Shown: piece after piece, positions 44,956-45,030 of the stretch
How the letters are laid out: the number at the start of each line of letters is the position of its first letter
Numbering within the stretch: position 1 is the first letter of the stretch
Source: Bryobacteraceae bacterium
GTDB lineage: Bacteria; Acidobacteriota; Terriglobia; Bryobacterales; Bryobacteraceae
Assembly: GCA_019748195.1 (NCBI GenBank)
Contig: JAIEPW010000035.1
Span: 1 to 45,030 of the forward strand
Direction of reading: 5' to 3'
Length of the DNA stretch: 45,030 nt
Notes under the pieces: model-generated
Database searches by the model: none
Told to the model about the DNA's origin: nothing
Seen by the model: the letters and a program-made list of their open reading frames with translations, nothing else
Position numbers and translations under genes: made by a program

Positions 44956-45030
44956 TGTCAATACCGGCTGAAAATTCCTCACAGTTCCGGTCCAAAATTC
45001 CCCACCCCCAAAGCACTCAGAACCTGCTTT
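44956..45030. mobile_element. IS21-like terminus, right copy (inverted repeat of 1-75)
   Basis: The last 75 bases start with TGTCAATACC and are the exact reverse complement of 1-75. Two imperfect 15-base units (44964-44978 and 44987-45001) share the AAAATTCC core, the internal repeat pattern of IS21-type ends. The element itself lies outside the window. It starts 46 bases after the serine hydrolase stop. Confidence 0.7.

Overview
The window is a 45 kb, GC-rich bacterial accessory region. Codon usage, frequent GTG/TTG starts and the DUF2924-recombinase cassette fit an environmental Gram-negative lineage. Acidobacteriota (Solibacter/Bryobacter type) is my best guess, but this is inference: the window has no rRNA, tRNA or housekeeping marker. 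The first and last 75 bases are exact inverted copies of one sequence that looks like an IS21-family terminus, so the region lies between two oppositely oriented IS copies, or is a contig broken at them.

Left part (1-4.3 kb): a promoter plus structured-leader element, a small ORF, a DUF2924 protein, a large serine recombinase and a helix-turn-helix protein form a tightly overlapping plus-strand cassette. It abuts a convergent Mrr-type restriction gene carrying two HARE-HTH domains. A decayed HNH nuclease lies just beyond.

Defence operon (14.8 to 4.6 kb, minus strand): one consensus-like promoter appears to drive a half-length HsdS, HsdM, a truncated RhuM remnant, a full HsdS, a RuvC-like RNase H-fold protein, a Ser/Thr kinase, HsdR, a YgjP-type metallopeptidase and a PLD-family protein. 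Most junctions are 4-nt stop/start overlaps. The kinase and RuvC-like genes embedded in a type I restriction-modification operon are the most unusual feature. A divergent pair of unrecognised genes (15.1-17.1 kb) follows.

Prophage (17.2-43.6 kb): an AlpA-like regulator, a sigma-like factor and a replication/recombination set (RecB-like nuclease, Sak4-like ATPase, DUF669, ERCC4 nuclease, RecD2-like helicase, primase-ATPase) lead to a 12-copy GTCCCCGC repeat array that may be the replication origin. A DUF3825 gene sits on the opposite strand. Next come a second promoter-leader element, two ParB-domain methyltransferases, small genes, and a head/tail module: TerS, TerL, gpW-like, portal, protease-capsid fusion, DUF2190, connectors, tail tube, and a tail assembly chaperone with a CCCAAAC -1 frameshift site. 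The tail module stops there: tape measure, tail tip, lysis and tyrosine integrase genes are absent, so the prophage is truncated in this window.

Right edge (43.6-45.0 kb): a Tat-exported beta-lactamase-fold serine hydrolase lies between the broken prophage and the second IS end.
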